Source of the DNA: Chlorobiota bacterium
Lineage (GTDB): Bacteria > Bacteroidota > Ignavibacteria > Kapaibacteriales > UBA961
Direction of reading: 5' to 3'
Assembly: GCA_014191195.1 (NCBI GenBank)
Contig: BJGZ01000003.1
Coordinates: 62,001 to 126,000 of the forward strand
DNA: 64,000 nucleotides
In this document: in pieces, positions 28,130-37,275 of the stretch
Layout: each line of letters opens with the position of its first letter
Numbering within the stretch: the stretch's first letter is position 1
Notes under the pieces: generated by a model
What the model saw: only the letters and a program-made list of their open reading frames with translations
Database searches by the model: none
Told to the model about the DNA's origin: nothing
Translations under genes and position numbers: made by a program

Positions 28130-28663
28130 TTAGTGTTCTTTAACTGGTTGTCCTGCAACAACTTGTTTAATAACTTCATATAATTTATCTTCATCGCCAG
28201 GAGCATAAGAATTATGCTGCCATACAACTTTTCCATTCCCATCTATCAGGAATGCATGCGGAACATTATTTACATTCATTGCTCTTTTTAAATCACCATT
28301 TTCATCAAGATAGACTTCATATTCCCAACGTTTTCCATTGATAAATGGGGCAACCTTAGCAGAATTACGAACATCATCAACTGAAATTGCAACTACTTTA
28401 ACTCCAGTAGCCTCTCTCCACTCATCATATACATTACTTATATTTGTTAATTCTTGAATACAAGGTTTGCACCATGTAGCCCAAAAGTTTAACAGAATGG
28501 GTTTTCCATTATTAGTGATTGAACTTGCATTAACTTTTTCTCCCTTAATATTTTTTATCGAGGCAGACGGAATTACTGCTTTTGTAGAATCAGATTCTTG
28601 AGCGTGAATTGATGACAAAGAGCTAATCATCAATAATGAAATGAAAAACAAGAAGGATTTCAT
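28130..28663 (-). CDS. TlpA-like periplasmic thiol-disulfide oxidoreductase
   Basis: I chose the ATG at 28663 (177 residues), which begins the signal peptide MKSFLFFISLLMISSLSSIHAQ; a TTG four codons upstream is not needed. The thioredoxin-fold domain has LNFWATWCKPCIQEL with the redox CxxC, VVAISVDD, and NVPHAFLIDGNGKVVWQH with the cis-Pro. Such proteins reduce or oxidise cysteines in exported proteins, for example during cytochrome c assembly. Here it heads the reverse run to the DUF6029 barrel and the CxxC-containing Omp28 lipoprotein. It is divergent from a secreted protein gene. Confidence 0.92.
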   Translation of the reverse strand: MKSFLFFISLLMISSLSSIHAQESDSTKAVIPSASIKNIKGEKVNASSITNNGKPILLNFWATWCKPCIQELTNISNVYDEWREATGVKVVAISVDDVRNSAKVAPFINGKRWEYEVYLDENGDLKRAMNVNNVPHAFLIDGNGKVVWQHNSYAPGDEDKLYEVIKQVVAGQPVKEH

Positions 28664-28850
28664 GGTGATTTCCAATATTTACAAATATTTACAAGGTAAT
28701 CTAGTGTTTAATATATTTAAAATATATTATGTTTTTAATTACTTTTCAGAAATGTTAAACCTAAATTAAAAAAAATCTTGTACTAATGTGATGTATTATG
28801 TAGATTCTGCGTGTTTACAAGATGTTTTTACACTTATGCTTTGCAAATTT

Positions 28851-29573
28851 ATGAAATCTTATCCCAAATATTTTCTATTTACCTTATTCATATCAACTTT
28901 GATTTTTTGTTCTACATTTAATGAAACTTTTGGACAAAGTATTGAACTTTTTGAATTCCCCACCGAACCTGTATTGTTCTCATCCATTGAAGATATTGCT
29001 GATATTCATTGCAAGGTAAAAAATACTAGTACCCAACCAGTAAGAGTATGGGTAACAATGGATACATCTGATTGCTTTAATAAACATAGGGCATACTTTT
29101 GTTGGGAGCAATGTTATTCTTATGGTGTAACTGATCCTCGAAAATTTTCAACTGGCAAGCCTATTACAATTGCTGCTGGAAAAGACACGAATGCTTTTAA
29201 AGCATATATAGACCCAACAGCCATCATTCCGGAAGGTATAGCAGGAAAAAGTACTTTATCCTTTGATTTTTTTAATGATGATGATCCTTCTGATAGAGTA
29301 TCTGCTAGGTTTACTTTTATCATAGGTAATGCATCCTCGATTAAGGAATTTAATGCTGAATCTATCAATATTGTTTATAATACTGTATTAGACCAATTAT
29401 TTTATACTGGAAATGCCTCTATCAAAAGTGCTTTTCTGTATTCTCCTTGTGGTAGTGCAATAGACATACATTCTACACTATCTCTTCATGGAACTCCTAA
29501 TGGATTTTATGGATATAGAATTATTACAGAAGACAATAAAATATTAAATGGTGGTTTGCTATTGCATAGATAA
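28851..29573 (+). CDS. Secreted protein, possible T9SS-type C-terminal tail
   Basis: I chose the ATG at 28851 (240 residues), which starts a signal-like sequence (MKSYPKYFLFTLFISTLIFCSTFNETFGQ). The body is beta-rich, with a Cys-containing stretch (DTSDCFNKHRAYFCWEQCYSYG) and an Ig-like CKVKNTSTQPVRVWVTM start. The end (SLHGTPNGFYGYRIITEDNKILNGGLLLHR) resembles the type A C-terminal signal of T9SS cargo. I do not recognise a specific function. Its neighbours, divergent tlpA and Omp28 genes, suggest it could be part of the same extracytoplasmic redox set. A terminator follows. Confidence 0.7.
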   Translation: MKSYPKYFLFTLFISTLIFCSTFNETFGQSIELFEFPTEPVLFSSIEDIADIHCKVKNTSTQPVRVWVTMDTSDCFNKHRAYFCWEQCYSYGVTDPRKFSTGKPITIAAGKDTNAFKAYIDPTAIIPEGIAGKSTLSFDFFNDDDPSDRVSARFTFIIGNASSIKEFNAESINIVYNTVLDQLFYTGNASIKSAFLYSPCGSAIDIHSTLSLHGTPNGFYGYRIITEDNKILNGGLLLHR

Positions 29574-29597
29574 TAATGCAGCATTAATATTATTTTT

Positions 29598-29627
29598 AAG
29601 CTCATTTTTCACATGAGCTTTTTTTTT
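29598..29627 (+). terminator. Rho-independent terminator
   Basis: Perfect 8-bp stem AAGCTCAT / ATGAGCTT with a 7-base loop, followed by a T-tract, 24 bases after the secreted-protein stop. Confidence 0.85.
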
Positions 29628-29684
29628 GAGAACTGTTCGCCATTTAATTGAAGAATAATAAACAATCTTTTGTATTTTAGAGTT

Positions 29685-29731
29685 GAAATAGTTGCAGCTA
29701 TTTCGAATTTAAATGCTTGATTTCGAGCATT
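29685..29731. promoter_or_regulatory. Two consecutive perfect inverted repeats upstream of the NtrC-type gene
   Basis: GAAATAG (29685-29691) pairs with CTATTTC (29698-29704) across TTGCAG. AATGCT (29712-29717) pairs with AGCATT (29726-29731) across 8 bases. Neither has a T-tract, so they are not terminators. They end 43 bases before the start codon and could be operator sites or leader hairpins. Confidence 0.4.
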
Positions 29732-29774
29732 CCCCTATTGCCAAAACTATAACATTACTAAGTGTAAGCACTAT

Positions 29775-31175
29775 ATGTCACAAGGCGCATCTAAAATCGT
29801 TGTAATTGAAGATGATGAAATCGTATGTTCTACCATAAAGAAGGCTTTAGAAAGTAAGTATGATCACGTTTCAACTTTTACAGATCCAGAACTTGGAATT
29901 AAAGCCTTAGAAGAAATTCAACCTGATTTGCTTTTGCTTGATATTTTTTTAGGACATCTAAATGGTATCGAGTTATTAGAAGATATACGTTATCGTGGCT
30001 TTACTATGCCCGTAATTATGATGACAGGGTTTTCTGATATCAAATTAGCAGTTAGGGCAATGAAGATTGGTGCTGAAGATTTTATCATAAAACCATTTGA
30101 TATTGAACAATTAGAAGTAATCGTAGATAGAACATTAGTTAATCAAGCACTAAGAAAAAAAGTAAAACAATTAGAAGAAGTGCTTAATAGTGAAATTTCA
30201 ACAGAAATTCTGGGGAATTCTGCAGGAATTATTAATGCTATTCAAATAGCACATATTGTATCCAAAGCTGAGGATACAACGGCATTAATTTTAGGAGAAT
30301 CAGGCACTGGCAAAGAATTAATGGCTCGTTTTATTCATAAAAGTTCTGGAAGAAGTCGACATCCTTTTGTAACCATAAATTGCGGAGCAATACCAAAAGA
30401 TTTGGCAGAGAATGAATTTTTTGGCTATGAAAAAGGTGCATTTACTGGTGCTACTGAGAAGATAAAACCTGGAAGATTTGAGCAAGCAGACAAAGGCACT
30501 ATTATGCTTGATGAAGTTGGTGAACTCAGTTTAGAAATGCAAGTAAAACTTCTGAGAGTTCTTCAAGAAAAGTCATTCTACCGTTTAGGTGGTACCAAAG
30601 AAATTGAAGTTGATGTTCGTATTATTGCTGCAACAAATCGTGACTTAGAACAATTAGTAGAAGAAGGCAAATTTAGGGAAGATTTATTTTATAGATTAAA
30701 TGTTGCGCTTATAGAATTACCTCCACTTCGAGAACGTCAAGAAGATATCCTTCCTCTTGCTAGTGTCTTTATCAATGAATTCAATAAAAAATTTGGTAAA
30801 AATATTACAGGGTTTACAAATGAAGCCTCAGAGATTATGCAAAACTACTATTGGAAAGGAAATATTAGAGAATTACGCAATGTTATAGAAAGAGTTTTAT
30901 TGTTGGAATCAGAACAGATTATTACAAAAGATTCTTTGTCATTTTTAAAACAGCATAATTCTCAAATGCAAAAACAAATTGACTTAAATGAAGGTCAACA
31001 TATCTTACAATTGCATTCTCAGGGTGTATTAATGAATAATGTAATTAAAGATCTTATTCAACAAACTCTTATTATCAGTGGCAGTAATCAAATTAAAGCA
31101 GCTAAAATTTTAGGTGTATCGAAAGATAAACTTCGTTATAGAATGGAACAATTAGGTATTCAAACAAATAAATAG
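29775..31175 (+). CDS. NtrC-family sigma-54-dependent response regulator
   Basis: 466 residues in three parts. The receiver (1-120) has acidic D13/D14, phospho-acceptor Asp56 (LLLLDIF), Thr84 and Lys106. The AAA+ sigma-54 activation domain (~145-375) has Walker A GESGTGKE (174-181), the sigma-54-contacting GAFTGA loop (221-226) and LDEVGEL. The Fis-type helix-turn-helix lies at the end (NQIKAAKILGVSKDKLRYRM). It would switch on sigma-54 promoters on phosphorylation by a histidine kinase. No kinase is adjacent, so it is an orphan here. Tandem inverted repeats precede it. Family firm; regulon unknown. Confidence 0.96.
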   Translation: MSQGASKIVVIEDDEIVCSTIKKALESKYDHVSTFTDPELGIKALEEIQPDLLLLDIFLGHLNGIELLEDIRYRGFTMPVIMMTGFSDIKLAVRAMKIGAEDFIIKPFDIEQLEVIVDRTLVNQALRKKVKQLEEVLNSEISTEILGNSAGIINAIQIAHIVSKAEDTTALILGESGTGKELMARFIHKSSGRSRHPFVTINCGAIPKDLAENEFFGYEKGAFTGATEKIKPGRFEQADKGTIMLDEVGELSLEMQVKLLRVLQEKSFYRLGGTKEIEVDVRIIAATNRDLEQLVEEGKFREDLFYRLNVALIELPPLRERQEDILPLASVFINEFNKKFGKNITGFTNEASEIMQNYYWKGNIRELRNVIERVLLLESEQIITKDSLSFLKQHNSQMQKQIDLNEGQHILQLHSQGVLMNNVIKDLIQQTLIISGSNQIKAAKILGVSKDKLRYRMEQLGIQTNK

Positions 31176-31247
31176 GACATATTTGAAAATCTATTCCTTC
31201 AAAGCTTGCCCTATCCTTTATTCATTCATTATCTTTTCTATATTGTT

Positions 31248-34200
31248 ATGAATACATTCTTAAAAAGACTTCACGCATTTTCTATACTATCTATTCATGC
31301 ATATTTCATTATTAGTATATGCGTCTGCTCTCATACTATCCAAGCACAACCAAAGATTGCTACTATAATACCTGATATTTGTTCTCCTGGTATGAATATA
31401 TATCTAGAAATTATGGCTCCTAGTGATTCAATTGGTGCATTTGGGAAATCAGGGTTTTCTCTAAATAATCCAAATAGTAGAGTAATTGTTCGTGCTTTAA
31501 GGGATACAGATACATCAAAAGTAATTTTTAGTCCTTGTATTATAAGTTGGGATGGACGCCTGATTTCTACTCATGTATTTGTACCGCCCGTAGAATTAGG
31601 CGGACCTAATCCTCCAACAGATTTATGGAATCAAAATCCAATTGAATTTCATATTCCAATTCAGGTTATCGTTAATGGTATTTCATCTAGCATTGATACC
31701 TTATATATAGTTCAACCTTTTGGGTTTAATGATAGAGGTGGTGATATTTTCAATAGAGTGTTAGGTGCTGGTGGTTGGGGTAGGCGATCAAGAAAAGGAG
31801 CTATGATAGTTACAAATATGGCATTACCGGCTAATTCAATTATTACAGTTGATACGTCTGATTGTGATCCATATCTACTAGGAAATCAAGGCTATTTACC
31901 ATTTATTCTAATATCCAAAACAGCAATCAATGGAAGAAATTCAATAATATCAGTAAATGCATCAAATCAACATGCTGGTCCTGGTGGTGGAGGCGGAGCT
32001 GGTGCATTTTGTGATGTTGTAAGTACAAATAGTAATGGTGGTAATGGTTATACCGGAGGAGCGCCTGGTGGCAGAAATGGTGCTAAATTACCTTTTATAA
32101 GTGATTTTTATACCAAACCAGGATTAGGTACCGCTCCTTCATTGAATAATCGATCTGGAGGTTCTTCAATTACCGGAGTTGTTGGTGGAGAAATAAGAGC
32201 TTTTGAGGGAGGTGGAGGTGGCACTGGACATCCATTTGGAAGTTCTGGTACAGGCTGGAATGGAACAAATAATGATATTTTTGGAGGAAATGGTGGTGGC
32301 TCATCACCTTCAGATCGATTATATGGAGGTGGTGGTGGTTTTAGAACTCCTGGCGTATCCTCTAATGCTATAAATGGTGGTAATGCACATGGCAATACAT
32401 GTGTAGTGCCTATAGCTGGTGGGAGTGGTGGTGCTACTGGAAATCCTCAACTTGGATTTGGTACAATTACCTGTTCTGGTAGAGGCGGAGGTGGTGGTGG
32501 CACAATTCGTTTATATGCAAATGAAATACGAGACTTGAAAATAAATGCTAAAGGTGCAGATGGAGAAGCAAATAATCCTAATGGTGGTTCTGGAAGTGGT
32601 GGACATATAGGCATAGGAGCTAAGAATTCTCTTAGTAATATTATCCCTGATATTAGTGGTGGAACCAGTATTCCTGCAGGTGGTGAAGGAAGATTTAGAT
32701 TTGATGCAGCCACATATTCAGATACAACTTTTTATATGTATCAAAAAACTAATTCTATAAGCCAACCTTATTTTAGAGGGCCATCTACTGGTGAAAAGAA
32801 TCTTGTTATCAGACAAGGTATAACGCTACTCCCCTTTTCTGGTGGTTCTAATGAAATTACATTTTATATTAAACCAGATTCTGGCATTTGGAGAGTATTA
32901 GATGTTCCAAGGAACAATTACTCTTATAAAGGGGATAGCATTGGAATAGATTTTTCTGATATGATAAACTATCCTGAAAAACTATTTTATATAGTTGCTT
33001 TACAAGATAATTCCATGTTTTCTTCAAAAAATGCATTTTCTCAAGAACCATCTTTTGTCATGTCTCAAGCTGGAGCTAATATCTTGTATTTAAGCGATCA
33101 GCCAATTATTAAGTCCGATAGTGCCGTTGATATTCAACCAGCTTTGATATGTCCTACAGATAAAAGATTTGACACCTTAACAATTTACAATGTTGGAGGG
33201 GCAGATCTTGAACTTAATTCAGTGTATTTAAAGAAAAACAATACAGGAATAACATTAAATGATATTCCAGGTAATGGTACAATCATTAAACCAAAAGATT
33301 CATTAAGACTATATTTCACTTTTGAAAACCCTATAACTAAAGGTGATATATATGATACTTTATATATTTTTCATAATGATTTAGGGAAAAATAAAAATCC
33401 TTGGATTATACCAATTCACGGCAAAAAAGATGAGATTGCCTTAGCATATTTAGATGGAAATAAAAGTACGATTATTAAAGAGTTAAAGTTTGGTAAGGGT
33501 TGTATTGGATCTACTTTATTTAATGAAGCTGCTATTTTAAATAGGTCAAGCTTTCAATTACAAAAAAGTGATATTCAATTAATCAATAGAAGTAAAGGTA
33601 TTTTTTCTTTTACATTACAAAACACCTTTATTGATTCTAATTCAAGCGGTTTGATTCAAGTTATGTATACAAGTTCTTCTTTAGGAGCTGATACTGCTTT
33701 CATTATATCTTCGGTTGGAAAATGTAATTATGCTGATACACTTTTATTGATTGGCGAAGGTATCGAAACTAATCTCAGCTTAGATAAATCGATACTTTCT
33801 TTTCCAGCCATTCCAGTAGGACAATCAAATATCCAATCAATTACATTGAAAAACAAAGGAACAAGCAATGCCTATATTGCTTCTGCTCCACTTCCAAATC
33901 CCCCATTTTCTCTGTTCAAAACAACTCCATTTACTCCTATTCTTCTTTTGTCAGGTGATTCTATCATATGTGAATATCAATATTCACCAAAGAAAAAAGG
34001 GAGTGATTCTACTACTATACAATTCATCTCTTTAAATACATTGGGTGCATGTAATGATACTGTTTTTTGTTTATTAAAAGGTTCATCATCTTTACCTCAA
34101 CTTACTGTATCATTACCTATTATAGATCTTATAGATCCTTCAGAATCTACATTTACTTTTCCGATTAAGTATACCATTAACCCCAAAGATTCCATTAAAG

Positions 34201-34811
34201 CAAATATGGTTCTTAACTTTTTAGTTGATAGCCGTTTATTTTATCCTAAATCTTGTACTAAAGGTATATTGAAATCATGGATTCTTAATACATATAATCG
34301 TATTGTTTCTTTAGAATTACAAGATGAGTGGATTTCACCAAAGGATTCTGTGCTTACTGAAATAAGTGGTATAGTTCAATTAAGTGAGATTGAATCAACA
34401 ACATTAATTTGGGATACTATTTATTGGAAAACAATGCTTCAATCAGTAGATAGTTCTATCAATGGTTCTTTAAAGATCTCGATTTGTCAGAAAGGTGGAG
34501 ACAGATTAGTAAAACATTCATCTACATTATTTACTGCAACAATATCTCCAAATCCAACTCATATTGATGGAATTCATTCATTAGAATGCAATTTCCCACT
34601 TATTGAATTAGGAACATATTCTATTACCGTTCTAGATCAAACTGGAAAAAAGATTTGGCAAGAATATCTGTATGAACATACTATTAATATGATTGGACAT
34701 ACAATGTCAGTTAATATTCCTATGAATAATGTTAGTTCAGGGGTATATTCTGTTATTGTTTCATCCCCAACGCAGAGTACTGTTGAACGTTGTATTTTAT
34801 TGTCACATTAA
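31248..34811 (+). CDS. Giant Gly-rich secreted surface protein with ASH-like domains and T9SS-type tail
   Basis: I chose the ATG at 31248 (1187 residues, MNTFLKRLHAF, signal peptide ending at IQAQ); upstream in-frame codons lack an ATG. After about 160 residues of beta-rich sequence comes a Gly-rich region (~residues 235-475) with many GGGGG runs spaced by 30-60 residues. ASPM/SPD-2/hydin-like Ig modules follow (LTIYNVGGADLELNSV and ILSFPAIPVGQSNIQSITLKNKG). It ends with a type IX secretion-like tail (ATISPNPTHIDG, TYSITVLDQTGKKIW, VSSGVYSVIVSS). It is likely exported and anchored outside. It resembles the Gly-rich protein at 55796. Function unknown; adhesin or sheath is a guess. Confidence 0.8.
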   Translation: MNTFLKRLHAFSILSIHAYFIISICVCSHTIQAQPKIATIIPDICSPGMNIYLEIMAPSDSIGAFGKSGFSLNNPNSRVIVRALRDTDTSKVIFSPCIISWDGRLISTHVFVPPVELGGPNPPTDLWNQNPIEFHIPIQVIVNGISSSIDTLYIVQPFGFNDRGGDIFNRVLGAGGWGRRSRKGAMIVTNMALPANSIITVDTSDCDPYLLGNQGYLPFILISKTAINGRNSIISVNASNQHAGPGGGGGAGAFCDVVSTNSNGGNGYTGGAPGGRNGAKLPFISDFYTKPGLGTAPSLNNRSGGSSITGVVGGEIRAFEGGGGGTGHPFGSSGTGWNGTNNDIFGGNGGGSSPSDRLYGGGGGFRTPGVSSNAINGGNAHGNTCVVPIAGGSGGATGNPQLGFGTITCSGRGGGGGGTIRLYANEIRDLKINAKGADGEANNPNGGSGSGGHIGIGAKNSLSNIIPDISGGTSIPAGGEGRFRFDAATYSDTTFYMYQKTNSISQPYFRGPSTGEKNLVIRQGITLLPFSGGSNEITFYIKPDSGIWRVLDVPRNNYSYKGDSIGIDFSDMINYPEKLFYIVALQDNSMFSSKNAFSQEPSFVMSQAGANILYLSDQPIIKSDSAVDIQPALICPTDKRFDTLTIYNVGGADLELNSVYLKKNNTGITLNDIPGNGTIIKPKDSLRLYFTFENPITKGDIYDTLYIFHNDLGKNKNPWIIPIHGKKDEIALAYLDGNKSTIIKELKFGKGCIGSTLFNEAAILNRSSFQLQKSDIQLINRSKGIFSFTLQNTFIDSNSSGLIQVMYTSSSLGADTAFIISSVGKCNYADTLLLIGEGIETNLSLDKSILSFPAIPVGQSNIQSITLKNKGTSNAYIASAPLPNPPFSLFKTTPFTPILLLSGDSIICEYQYSPKKKGSDSTTIQFISLNTLGACNDTVFCLLKGSSSLPQLTVSLPIIDLIDPSESTFTFPIKYTINPKDSIKANMVLNFLVDSRLFYPKSCTKGILKSWILNTYNRIVSLELQDEWISPKDSVLTEISGIVQLSEIESTTLIWDTIYWKTMLQSVDSSINGSLKISICQKGGDRLVKHSSTLFTATISPNPTHIDGIHSLECNFPLIELGTYSITVLDQTGKKIWQEYLYEHTINMIGHTMSVNIPMNNVSSGVYSVIVSSPTQSTVERCILLSH

Positions 34812-34844
34812 TATGTACAGCCAATATGTACAATATAAATACAC

Positions 34845-34852
34845 TATATTTG
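34845..34852 (+). promoter_or_regulatory. Possible Bacteroidetes-type -7 element before tRNA-Pro
   Basis: TATATTTG matches the TAnnTTTG -7 consensus described for Bacteroidetes, 16 bases before the tRNA. No convincing -33 TTG was found at the right distance. A 10-base direct repeat AATATGTACA (34810-34819, 34823-34832) lies just upstream. Confidence 0.35.
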
Positions 34853-34867
34853 CGCCCTTATATAAAT

Positions 34868-34941
34868 CGGTGTGTAGCGCAGCCCGGTAGCGCACTACTT
34901 TGGGGTAGTAGGGGTCGTGGGTTCGAATCCCGCCACACCGA
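34868..34941 (+). tRNA. tRNA-Pro, anticodon GGG
   Basis: The 74-base cloverleaf folds fully: acceptor CGGTGTG / CACACCG, D-stem GCGC / GCGC, anticodon stem CTACT / AGTAG with loop TTGGGGT (anticodon GGG, then G37 as usual for tRNA-Pro), a T-arm containing TTCGAAT, and discriminator A. The CCA end is not encoded and must be added. It decodes CCC and CCT codons. A strong hairpin terminator follows directly. Confidence 0.96.
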
Positions 34942-34945
34942 CAAA

Positions 34946-34979
34946 AAAAAAGCTCTGATTATAGTATCAGAGCTTTTTT
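34946..34979. terminator. Bidirectional terminator between tRNA-Pro and TonB receptor
   Basis: Stem AGCTCTGAT / ATCAGAGCT, extended by A/T pairs, with a 6-base loop, flanked by A-runs on the left and T-runs on the right. It can end the tRNA transcript on the plus strand and the receptor transcript (stop at 34995) on the minus strand. Confidence 0.9.
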
Positions 34980-34994
34980 ACTTTATCATAATGA

Positions 34995-37253
34995 TTAGAA
35001 ATTATAGGTAATATTAAGGCTAGACATTCTTTGCAAGATTGATCCACCAAATATTTGATAATGTCTTCTATCTAAAACATTAAAAATAGTTCCGCTTACT
35101 GTCAATTCTTTATTAACTTCATAAGATGCATTCAAGTTTACTAGCCAATATTCAGGAACATATCCTTCGAATAATCCAGCTACCCATGTAAATCCAGTGA
35201 CACCACGTACTTGTACTCCAGCAGAAAAACCATTACTTTCATATTGAAGTCCAATATTTAGTTTATGAGGTGCAGAATTTGGGACAATTTTATTAGCGAA
35301 TAATGGATTATTTTCTTTTACATCAAAACCTAAATAGGCATAATTTGCTTGCATGAACAATTGGCTTGATAGATAATAATTGACGCCAATTTCCACTCCA
35401 TATTCATCGATGATACCAATATTTGTTGGAGTAATAATTAGAGCTGGCTTTTTAGTTAAAGGATCAATTGACAATCTATCATAAAACAAAGGATTTTTTG
35501 AAGCTAATGCACTCTTTAATGCAATATTAGCTGAATCTGAACTGTATCTTAGTGGTGAATAAACATCAGGAGCTAAACCACCTAAAGGAACTGAAATAAA
35601 ATTAGTTCTTCTATTGGTATACATATCAATTGTTATAAACAGATCTTTGGATATTATCCCTTTATATCCTAGTTCATACGATAATGCAGTTTCTACTTTT
35701 GTTTGTGGATTTCCTAGATTCCATTGTGATAATGTACCTAAGCCAAGAGGCTGTACATTATATTGAGTAGCAATCGCTTTGTCGATAGAATCAACATTAA
35801 CTGGTGCTCCGGCTGCAGATCTTCTGTATAAATCTGGATAGCTAGGTCTTAAAAATGATCTATTTACCGTAAATCTTACAGTATGATTAGTAATTGGATT
35901 ATAGACTAATGCTAATTTTGGAGAGAACTGAGTTTCAAAAAAAGTTGATTTATCTATTCTTGCTGCACCTACAATTCTTAGATTAGAAAGCATAGAATAA
36001 TCGATTTGAGCATAAACACCGCTAAATGAATTAACTAAGCCATCAGGATTTAACAAAGGTGTAGCACCAATAATAGTAGTATTTACATCTTGAATTTCAT
36101 GTGATGCACCAAGAATCAGTTTTAATTTATCGTCTAATAATGATTTGTTCCATTGGGCATCAATTACATACACATCACTTTTTTCAGCAGAACTTGCAGC
36201 AGCATTAAGAACAATCTGTGGTGAAGCAGTATTTCTTCTGTTCCAGTGTGCTTGAACATTAATATCTTGAGAATTATATGCTAAACGAACATATGGCTTT
36301 TCAGTATCATTAATAAGGATACGACCTGTTTGATTAACAAAATATTCTCCACCATATTTTGAAAACCCAAATTCGGTTGTAATACGCGCATCTGGATTTA
36401 GAGAATAATCAATTCTAGCTGAACCAAACATATTTATAGCATTCTTATTTGCATTAATTAAAGAATCAATACTTCCTATAACTCCAACACCTGCTCTATT
36501 TCCTGTTACATCACTAGATAAACCAGGATATTCAAGAATTCCACCATTTTTGATATCTCTTGAATTAATCCAACTTTGTCTTTGAGTAGAATATCCTGCA
36601 TTCAGTTTATAAGAAATATCACCAAATTCACCTGCATGTCTGATATCACCTCTCAAGGTATTAAAATCACCAGCGGTTAGGCTTAGTTTGGTACCTAATA
36701 CATCTTTTGGAGCAGAAGAAATGATATTGATAACGCCATTATATGCATTAGGACCATATAATGCAGATCCTGGGCCACGAACTACTTCTATATGAGCGAT
36801 ATCCCCCATATTTGTTTGGAAAGAGTTCCATTCAACTAAATTTAATAATGGTGTCGAAGGGTCTCTACCATCTAGTAATATAAGAACACGTCTATTAATT
36901 GAATTATTAAACCCTCTCATATTGACATTAAAATCATTCATGCCGCTTTGTACTACATCAACGCCTTGAATATTTTCGATAGACTTTGCTACTTGTCCAT
37001 GAGAAGCAGCTCTTGTAATTTCTTTTGGGAGAAGAACAGAAATAGCAGCAGGTGCATCAGTAATTTTTTGTTGAATTCTTGAAGCGCCATATACAGTAAA
37101 TTCTTCTGTTCTGGCTTCTTTTAATAAATCAATATTTTTATTTCTTTTTGCTTTGATTTTACCATCTATTTGGGAAAAAGCAGTAAATGCTCCCATATAG
37201 CAAATCACAGCAAAAGACATACTTATAGAAACAGTTCGGCACACATTAAACAT
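34995..37253 (-). CDS. TonB-dependent outer-membrane receptor
   Basis: Imports a scarce ligand across the outer membrane using TonB energy. The 752 residues have a signal peptide, a plug domain with APAAISVLLPKEITRAASHGQVAKSIENIQGVDV, NVNMRGFNNSINRRVLILLDGRDPS and HIEVVRGPGSALYGPNAYNGVINI, then a 22-strand-type barrel ending RMSSLNITYNF with C-terminal Phe. Plug motifs resemble siderophore, cobalamin or iron-chelate receptors; the ligand is not predictable. It lies 22 bases downstream of a TetR-family gene on the same strand and is probably co-transcribed and regulated by it. Confidence 0.95.
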   Translation of the reverse strand: MFNVCRTVSISMSFAVICYMGAFTAFSQIDGKIKAKRNKNIDLLKEARTEEFTVYGASRIQQKITDAPAAISVLLPKEITRAASHGQVAKSIENIQGVDVVQSGMNDFNVNMRGFNNSINRRVLILLDGRDPSTPLLNLVEWNSFQTNMGDIAHIEVVRGPGSALYGPNAYNGVINIISSAPKDVLGTKLSLTAGDFNTLRGDIRHAGEFGDISYKLNAGYSTQRQSWINSRDIKNGGILEYPGLSSDVTGNRAGVGVIGSIDSLINANKNAINMFGSARIDYSLNPDARITTEFGFSKYGGEYFVNQTGRILINDTEKPYVRLAYNSQDINVQAHWNRRNTASPQIVLNAAASSAEKSDVYVIDAQWNKSLLDDKLKLILGASHEIQDVNTTIIGATPLLNPDGLVNSFSGVYAQIDYSMLSNLRIVGAARIDKSTFFETQFSPKLALVYNPITNHTVRFTVNRSFLRPSYPDLYRRSAAGAPVNVDSIDKAIATQYNVQPLGLGTLSQWNLGNPQTKVETALSYELGYKGIISKDLFITIDMYTNRRTNFISVPLGGLAPDVYSPLRYSSDSANIALKSALASKNPLFYDRLSIDPLTKKPALIITPTNIGIIDEYGVEIGVNYYLSSQLFMQANYAYLGFDVKENNPLFANKIVPNSAPHKLNIGLQYESNGFSAGVQVRGVTGFTWVAGLFEGYVPEYWLVNLNASYEVNKELTVSGTIFNVLDRRHYQIFGGSILQRMSSLNITYNF

Positions 37254-37275
37254 AATCTTAGGTCCATATAATAGT

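Noticed and set aside
31176-31247. Sigma-54 (-24/-12) promoter for the Gly-rich protein downstream of the NtrC-type regulator.
   Set aside because: No GG-N10-GC type site at correct spacing was seen by eye in the short gap; a profile scan would be needed.
32108-32713. Long Pro-rich open frames on the strand opposite the Gly-rich region (also near 57650, 59160 and 59470).
   Set aside because: They are the reverse complement of Gly codon runs (GGN read as CCN), with no start context or homology of their own.
34790-35011. Open frame running through the tRNA-Pro gene.
   Set aside because: It covers the whole tRNA and its terminator; the tRNA fold is complete, so the frame is chance.
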